Below, piece after piece: positions 58,801-64,000 of a stretch of DNA of 64,000 bases. A program made the position numbers and the translations under genes. This DNA is from Xiphydria camelus (Eukaryota; Arthropoda; Insecta; Hymenoptera; Xiphydriidae): assembly GCA_963678675.1 (NCBI GenBank), contig OY783192.1, positions 39,400,906 through 39,464,905 of the forward strand. Reading direction: 5' to 3'. The notes under the pieces are model-generated. The model did not search any database and was not told the DNA's origin. It saw only the letters and a program-made list of their open reading frames with translations. Within the stretch, counting starts at the first letter, position 1, and each line of letters begins with the position of its first letter.

Positions 58801-59324
58801 GTCTACACCAGGTGAATCAGTGGTCGGTCGGCACAAGAGATGTAACGCGTGGATGCTAGAGTGAAAACCGATTGGATTCGAGTGCCCACCTACCACCTAT
58901 GACGACGTCAATCGATTACAAACAGTTGTACCAAATCGCGAATACGTCGTATCGGTTGAGTCGTCCGAGCATGAATCCACTCCGCACCAAAATTCGTAAT
59001 ATCGACACTTGTGCGTTGCTCGCGTTCACGTGCGTTTCCGCATAGATGCGTCAGTCCTCATGGCGAAGCAGGGTTTCCGCCATGTGGCTGTGGGTAGAGA
59101 CAGTCGACAAGTTTGGGCGACATCGGGAGCGGGTCTGATCTGTCGAAGGATAGGCGTTACAAACGAGAATCCAGCAGGAACGGGATGGACAACCGGCTTG
59201 GCAGTGAGTGTCGGCGCATCGTTCTAATATTCCCTCACAAAAAAAGTGAGGATTAACAGAGAGCTCAACGCTATTGGACCGATTGCAGGCAAATTGGCAA
59301 CATATAAGCGTGGGCGGCTTGTAG
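52739..59324 (+). CDS. TECPR1: TECPR1-like tectonin repeat protein with galectin domain
   Basis: A long multi-exon gene starting MPSSYLYAINNEGRVFGLST (52739) and ending ANWQHISVGGL then TAG at 59324. Order seen: tectonin beta-propeller repeat; dysferlin domain 1 (RWLPLEGFSGRLLPTDRYHF, WQWEGDWH, GWTYAVDFPATYTTKKLWKS, RRRKWVRRRRY); several tectonin repeats (GLVVWAVTAHARV, GYEVCQISVGLAGLVWAVL, VVQVSIGMDAVWAVTHDG, VWAIGYDDRCLYYRTG). Next is a PH domain (55804-56220; ARCKLKGSVLYEDCVLELEW ... LQFASDTEMEDWIGHL), then a galectin domain (about 56600-57240). Then a tectonin repeat, dysferlin domain 2 (NQRWNPVTGY, HGLPTDRYMWSDV, DGWQYATDFPSQYHGKK, YVRRRRWFRR) and final tectonin repeats. TECPR1 acts in autophagosome-lysosome fusion and binds lipid on damaged lysosomes. 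Splice joins were checked around the dysferlin, PH and galectin parts. Confidence 0.93.
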
Positions 59325-60245
59325 GAGAGTGATGTGTGCAATCGATATCGAAGCAGACCATTCTAAGAGATTCGATCTTATATACATATAGAAAGGTAGA
59401 ATACATTCCATATATATGTCGATTGGATTGCACCTGGAGGAAATAAGATGTACCGAGTATGCGAGTGTGCATGAGATTCATGCACGTGTTCGTTACAATT
59501 ACATCGATGGACCGTGAATAGGATTCGACGCTACAACCGGTATCTGCATGTATTTGAGAGAGGAGGCAGGCAAAGGAGGCAATCATTGTAAACGATTCGT
59601 ACAAATAAACCAATGATGTAACGTTGAAAGAAACAGTCTTCAATATTCATCCGTCCGCTATTACACCATCAATCAATGACGATTCCAACAGAAATCCATG
59701 ATTATTTGAATAAGAATCAATAACCAATCACGATTCCAAAAGTATTTCATGATAAGAACGGTTTGTGTGGCGGTCTGGCCCACGCGGCTCCTTGTCCAGA
59801 GGGCTGAGTCCGATTGGCCCCGTCTGCGCAGGCGTCCCTTCGCACGCAGGAACCTGTGGAGTCTCCGCAGCCGCTTCCAACCAGCGACAGCAGCCGACCC
59901 ACAACGAGCGACGGCGTCGCCACCAGCAGACGACGGAAACAGGTTTTTCTCCCGCGCGAAGAGGACCTGCCGCCTCAGTTGGAGATCCGCCCAAAAGCGC
60001 GCGCGTGATCTCATTTTGAGAGAGAAGAAGAATGGACGAGTAGTGCTAGATAAAGGAGTGCTCTTTGTATCAGGCCGAAGCCGAATAAACGAAAATTCTA
60101 ATTGTGGTGCTTCCCAATCCATAGTCTTGCTCATTGAAAAGCCCCTGTGGTAGGGAACCCCCACAAACCGACGCCGCCGATGGGCGCGGGCACGACGCGA
60201 CAGAGTTCAGCCACGCCGATCATTGAGCGCGGATGTGCCATGTAC
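59325..60245. other. Downstream of TECPR1; no gene recognised
   Basis: 59650-59760 has repeated CAATCA/GATTCCAA words. 59760-60010 is GC-rich with overlapping open frames on both strands but no recognisable protein. I see no supported gene. Confidence 0.4.
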
Positions 60246-60453
60246 CCGGGCACACGGCAACTGTCGCTGGTGAATTTTTTTAAACGTTATTTTTAAACGT
60301 ACTAACCAATAATTAATAATCCTCATGCTTTCATTAACGAGAGTAGACGCCACCGTAGCTAATGAGCGCATGAGAATTAATTATTCATTGGTTAGTACGT
60401 TTAAAAATAACGTTTAAAAAAAGTCACCAGCGATAGATGCCGTGTCCCTGGGT
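60246..60453. mobile_element. GTAC-type foldback MITE, copy 3
   Basis: CCGGGCACACGGCAACTGTC...CCGTGTCCCTGGGT with inner arms GGTGAATTTTTTTAAACGTT and AAAATAACGTTTAAAAAAAG. Homologous to 39089-39299 and 47042-47252; flanks are GTAC and GTAT. Confidence 0.85.
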
Positions 60454-60556
60454 GTATGTAGCCGCTAGCTTGTGTCTCGAATAATGACATCGTTTTCTTC
60501 GAACCCGTGCGTTTTCGTCCCGTTCTTTCCTTCCGTCCCGTAGGCCTATTCTGTAG

Positions 60557-60707
60557 GCCTATTCTGTAACTCGTTACGATCCGTAACGACGGTTGTCGTT
60601 AGCATTAGTCCAATCAGGACCCCCATCACAACGGAATACTTGATCCTGATTGGACTAATGCTAACGACAACCGTCGTTACGGGTCGTAACGAGTTACAGA
60701 ATAGGCC
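60557..60707. mobile_element. TTACG-hairpin MITE, copy 2
   Basis: A palindrome of CCTATTCTGTAACTCGTTAC...GTAACGAGTTACAGAATAGG with the inner GTCGTTAGCATTAGTCCAATC stem. Immediately followed by copy 3, sharing GGCC/TAC at the junction. Confidence 0.9.
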
Positions 60708-60852
60708 TACTGTAGCTCGTTACGACCCGTAACGACGGTTGTCGTTAGCATTAGTCCAATCAGGACCCCCACCACAACGGAATACTTGATCCTGATTGGA
60801 CTAATGCTAACACAACCGTCGTTACGGGTCGTAACGAGTTACAGAATAGGCC
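60704..60852. mobile_element. TTACG-hairpin MITE, copy 3, tandem with copy 2
   Basis: GGCCTACTGTAGCTCGTTACG...CGAGTTACAGAATAGGCC; the same element repeated head-to-tail, nearly identical to copy 2 (CATCACAACGG against CACCACAACGG in the loop). Confidence 0.9.
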
Positions 60853-61039
60853 TACCACGTGGCTGCTTTATTTGCGATGTCCCCCGCGCCATCCAGTGTT
60901 GCGACCGCGTGGCTCAAACTTGGTCGGACGCTGCCACGCGTTTGCGCGCCCGCCCTAGGCGAAAAGCCGCGCGCGACGCCCCGAGTTCCCACTCTAGAGT
61001 CGTGATCCGCGGTCTTCTTGCCGGTCGGCCGAGCACGCG

Positions 61040-61620
61040 GATTTCCGCCAATCATTTTCCAAGTTATACCAGCTACCCCTGTACCAGAATCTTCCCCAAA
61101 AATAATTTTTCGGGTAATCCCTGCTACCCTGGTACAAGGAGCTACCCCAAAAATCATTTTCCAAGATATACCGGCTACCCCTTTACCAAGATCTTCCCCA
61201 AAAATTATTTCCCGCTTAATCCCTGCTTCCCCGGTACGAGGTTCTTCCCCAAAAATTATTTTCCAAGTTATACCAGCTACCCCTGTACCAGAATCTTCAT
61301 CAAAAATCATTTTTCAAATTATTCCGGCAACCCCTGTACCAGAATCTTCCCCAAAAATCATTTCCCGTGTAATCCCTGCTACCCCGGTACGAGGTTCTTC
61401 CCCAAAAATCATTTTCCAAGTTATACCAGCAACCCCTGTACCAGAATCTTCCCGAAAAATAATTTTCCGTGTAATCCCTGCTACCCCGGTACGAGGTTCT
61501 TCCCCAAAAATAGTTTTCCAACTTATACCCCCTACCACTGTACCAGAATCTTCCCCAAAAATTATTTTCCAAATTAACCGGCTACCCCTGTACCAGGATC
61601 TTCCCCGAAAATCATCCTAT
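61040..61620. repeat. 51-bp satellite in 102-bp alternating pairs
   Basis: About eleven monomers of 51 bp. Type 1 contains CCAAGTTATACCAGCTACCC...GTACCAGAATCTTCCCC and type 2 contains CGTGTAATCCCTGCTACCCC...GTACGAGGTTCTTCCCC. They alternate, giving a 102-bp higher-order unit. Because 51 is divisible by three, open frames run through on both strands. Three more partial monomers occur at 61940-62060, after a 310-bp unrelated insert. Confidence 0.92.
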
Positions 61621-61822
61621 CTAATGTATTTTTTCGCGCTGATTACGAAAATGATAGATTTATTGAGGAAATCTCAACGGAACACCGAGATATCGATGAT
61701 TTCTTGCGGAAAAAAATTCGTTTATACACAAAATCGGCGTTATTTCATATTTCCTTTGAGATTTCGATCTAATAACTGTGGTTTTCGAAATCAGCGTAAA
61801 AAAATACATAAGAGGGTGATCC

Positions 61823-61914
61823 AGAATTCGATTCCAGAGGTTTCGATTTTTGCGAAAAATCTAAGGCATACCCCTTAGATTTTTCGCAAAAATCGAAATC
61901 TTTGGAATCGAATT
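61823..61914. repeat. Hairpin, 44-bp arms
   Basis: AGAATTCGATTCCAGAGGTT...GCGAAAAATCTAAGG and its near-perfect complement with a 4-nt loop. It lies in the insert between the two satellite blocks; both ends of that insert carry an ATCCTATCT(A/T)ATGTATTTTTT word (61614 and 61922). Confidence 0.85.
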
Positions 61915-62679
61915 CTCAACCATCCTATCTTATGTATTTTTTCCCAAAAATCATTTCCCGGGTAATCCCTGCTACCCCGGTACGAGCTTCTTCCCCAAAA
62001 ATCATTTTCCAAGTTATACCCCCAACCCCTGTGCCAGAAACGTCCCCAAACATCATTTTTCTTTGGACCCCACAGTAAGTCGCAAAAAGTAGCCTAATCC
62101 AGGAAATCGTAGCCAAACATATTCCATTTTCCCGAACCGACGTAATCGCAAGTTATTCGTGACTCGAGAGCGAAGGGAAATCCAAGCTGAACCTAGCCTT
62201 CGAACAAGTCGAGTAACCTAGCCAGGGCCCCTATTCTCGAATGTCGTGCGAGAATTGTCGTATACGAATCTTTAGTTGTAACCAATGAAATAGTGGACCG
62301 AATGGAATAGCCGAAACGAGATTGGTGAGATTCAAAGATTCGTATACGAAAGTTTCTCGCATGAGCTCGAGAATAAGGACCCAGAACTGAATGGAAACTT
62401 AGCATCGTGATTCAGGACAAAGGTAAAACTAGCCGCGGAATATGTAGTATGACCTAGCCGTGATCGAAGGAGCACCCCGTGGAAACTAGTCCAATGAGAA
62501 ACTGACCTAGAAACCTAGCCGAAAGGAAACCTGATCTAGCCGGGGAAACCCAACGCCCACCTAGCCCCTGAAAGTAGGCTAACCTAGTCACCAAGCCTGG
62601 TAGTAAGTCGAACCTAGCCCAAAAGACCTAGCTTGATGTACCCGTAATAATAGTAACTAGCTGAGGAATTTTCTATAAT

Positions 62680-63135
62680 AGAAACCTAACCTAACCTAGC
62701 CGAGGATCCTTCCATATATAAAGCCTAGCAGAATGAAATCGCACCTAGCCCAACGACCTACCCTAACCTAACCCAGCCGACGAACATAACCTATCCGAGA
62801 AACCTAGCCTAACCCAGCATAACCGAGAAACATAATCTAACCTAACCCAGCCGACGAAGCTAACCTAACCGAGAAACCTAGCCTAACCCAGCTTAACCGA
62901 GAAACATAATCTAACCTAACCCAGCCGACGAAGCTAACCTAACCGAGAAACCTAGCCTAACCCAGCTTAACCGAGAAACATAATCTAACCTAACCCAGCC
63001 GACGAACTTAACCATACCTAACTTAACTCAGCCGACGAAGCTAACCTAACCGAGAAACCTAGCCTAACCCAGCCTAACCGAGAAACATAATCTAACCTAA
63101 CCCAGCCGACGAACTTAACCTAACCTAACTTAACA
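62680..63135. repeat. CCTAA-rich tandem array, 74-bp unit
   Basis: A unit containing CTAACCTAACCCAGCCGACG, AACCGAGAAACCTAGCC and AACCGAGAAACATAAT repeats every 74 bp (for example CATAAT at 62831, 62905 and 62979), with about five units, the outer ones diverged. Upstream 62450-62680 is dense in CCTAGCC words, an older version of the same. The pentamer CCTAA is the insect telomere repeat complement, but the array is not a pure telomere. Confidence 0.9.
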
Positions 63136-63140
63136 CTAAA

Positions 63141-63358
63141 CGTACCAAGCGGGGTCAAATGACCCCTTTCAAAATTTACTTTAAAATCGTACATTCATTG
63201 TTATTTCTTTCGTTCATTTGACTTTCTGTAAATTCTTATATCATCTGATTATTCAATTTCTCGCTCTCCCTTTTTCTCGTAGCTTATTTTTTATAGCAAA
63301 AAATTCTTTACCTACCTTACGTACCACGAGGGGTCATTTGACCTAATACGAAGTTTAC
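63141..63358. repeat. Pair of direct repeats with GGGTCAAATGACCCC
   Basis: CGTACCAAGCGGGGTCAAATGACCCC at 63141 and CGTACCACGAGGGGTCATTTGACC at 63320, each followed by ...TTTAC, lie about 180 bp apart. The inner word is a palindrome. May be remnants of an element; nothing more can be said. Confidence 0.4.
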
Positions 63359-64000
63359 GTATTTGTCGGCAGTTCTCCAACTGGAGCCTTAGTTCTAAAC
63401 TCAAATATGCTTCTGATATGAAGGTTTTATTTTTCTAAACCTCATATGTGTGTGGTTTCGGCGCGAGCACTTGGACGGCCGGATCGGGTCCATAGGACAT
63501 AACGCATAAACAAACAAGACTCTTATCGGAGAAACAAGCACTGCTCCCTCCCAGTATACTACTAGTTCTCTATAGCTAAACCAAATAGAAATGCAGTCGT
63601 ATATTGAGTCAAAGAGCAAAGATCAGAGCGTATAAAAAAAAATCAAGTTCGACAAGGAGTGACATGACAGTTTCCGTTACATTGTGACAATTTCTGTTAT
63701 ATTCAATTGACCTTCTGCTTTACTGTAACACCACGAATTTTACGAAGAAGAAAAAGAAAACCAACCAGAAGGAATACCAAGCAATTCCAACAATAATTCG
63801 CAATCACGGAAGAAATGTCAAGTAAGATTGTGCACAGGCAATAAAACAATTCAAACTTGTATAATGTGTAAAAGATTTGTCTGCGGGAAATGCGTACGAA
63901 GGAGAAACCAACTATCTGTAAAAGAAGGAATTAATTGATTTTTGTAGGAGGGGTAAGATGTACAGAGCGCGAATAAACTAGGAACTAAGGTTTATTCGTG
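63359..64000. other. Right end, no gene recognised
   Basis: AT-rich with several short frames. A frame-like stretch around 63730-63950 (for example KCQVRLCTGNKTIQTCIMCK read from about 63820 on +, followed by CGKCVRRRN) resembles the cysteine-rich tail seen in piggyBac-type transposase remnants. It is too short and broken by stops to call. Confidence 0.3.

Noticed and set aside
59673..60164. Frames on both strands in the GC-rich patch downstream of TECPR1
   Set aside because: No domain or splice support; overlapping frames on both strands suggest composition only.
61018..61878. 286-residue frame with 17-residue repeats as a repetitive secreted protein
   Set aside because: No signal peptide or splice context. 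The frame follows from a 51-bp repeat divisible by three, and similar frames exist on the other strand. Kept as a repeat.
62680..63135. CRISPR array
   Set aside because: The repeats are 74-bp tandem units without unique spacers, in a eukaryotic genome.
62680..63135. True telomere end
   Set aside because: The array is not pure CCTAA, is flanked on both sides by non-telomeric DNA, and has a complex 74-bp unit.

Overview
The window is eukaryotic. It holds multi-exon genes with GT-AG introns, many of them 60-150 nt, a nuclear tRNA gene, and large intergenic stretches full of foldback MITEs and solo LTRs. The protein set (insect-type tetraspanin cluster, flightless I, Papst2-like transporter, a tectonin-repeat protein) and the CCTAA-rich repeats point to an insect, most likely a hymenopteran. 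That last step is inference; no species was identified.

Layout from left to right. At 0.4-1.7 kb is ALKBH4 (+). At 2.6-15.2 kb is a cluster of three tetraspanins: two on the minus strand (2571-3637 and 6267-9562) and one on the plus strand (12268-15159). The minus pair and the plus gene diverge from a 2.7 kb spacer holding two long perfect hairpins, and a tRNA-Ser(UGA) gene lies inside the first intron of the middle tetraspanin. At 15.2-21.1 kb I see no gene. At 21.1-22.0 kb is a complete class III ubiquitin-conjugating enzyme (Ubc2/UBE2E type, minus). At 24.0-24.3 kb is a single-exon EMRE/SMDT1 gene (mitochondrial calcium uniporter regulator, plus). At 25.2-31.1 kb is flightless I (LRR plus gelsolin repeats, minus). 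At 35.4-38.4 kb is an unrecognised coiled-coil protein (minus). At 40.8-42.5 kb is a Papst2/SLC35B3 PAPS transporter (minus), and at 43.5-46.3 kb is RPA1 (minus). At 50.0-51.5 kb is mitochondrial p32/C1QBP (plus). At 52.7-59.3 kb is a TECPR1-like tectonin protein (plus) that also carries a complete galectin domain.

Between the genes lie mobile-element nests. In 31.5-34.6 kb and 46.4-49.6 kb, solo LTRs of two subfamilies are inserted into each other and into MITEs. Exact 4-bp target duplications (AAGG, GAAC, ATGT, GCGC, and GTAC for MITEs) let the order of insertion be read. No retroelement gag or pol reading frame was found; only LTRs remain. At least ten foldback/MITE elements are present, several in multiple copies. 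The right end (60.2-63.1 kb) is repetitive: a MITE, two tandem hairpin copies, a 51/102-bp alternating satellite and a 74-bp CCTAA-rich tandem array.

The genes do not form a pathway. They are mostly conserved housekeeping genes (DNA replication, ubiquitination, mitochondrial calcium and p32, Golgi sulfation, actin regulation, autophagy) in a repeat-rich neighbourhood.
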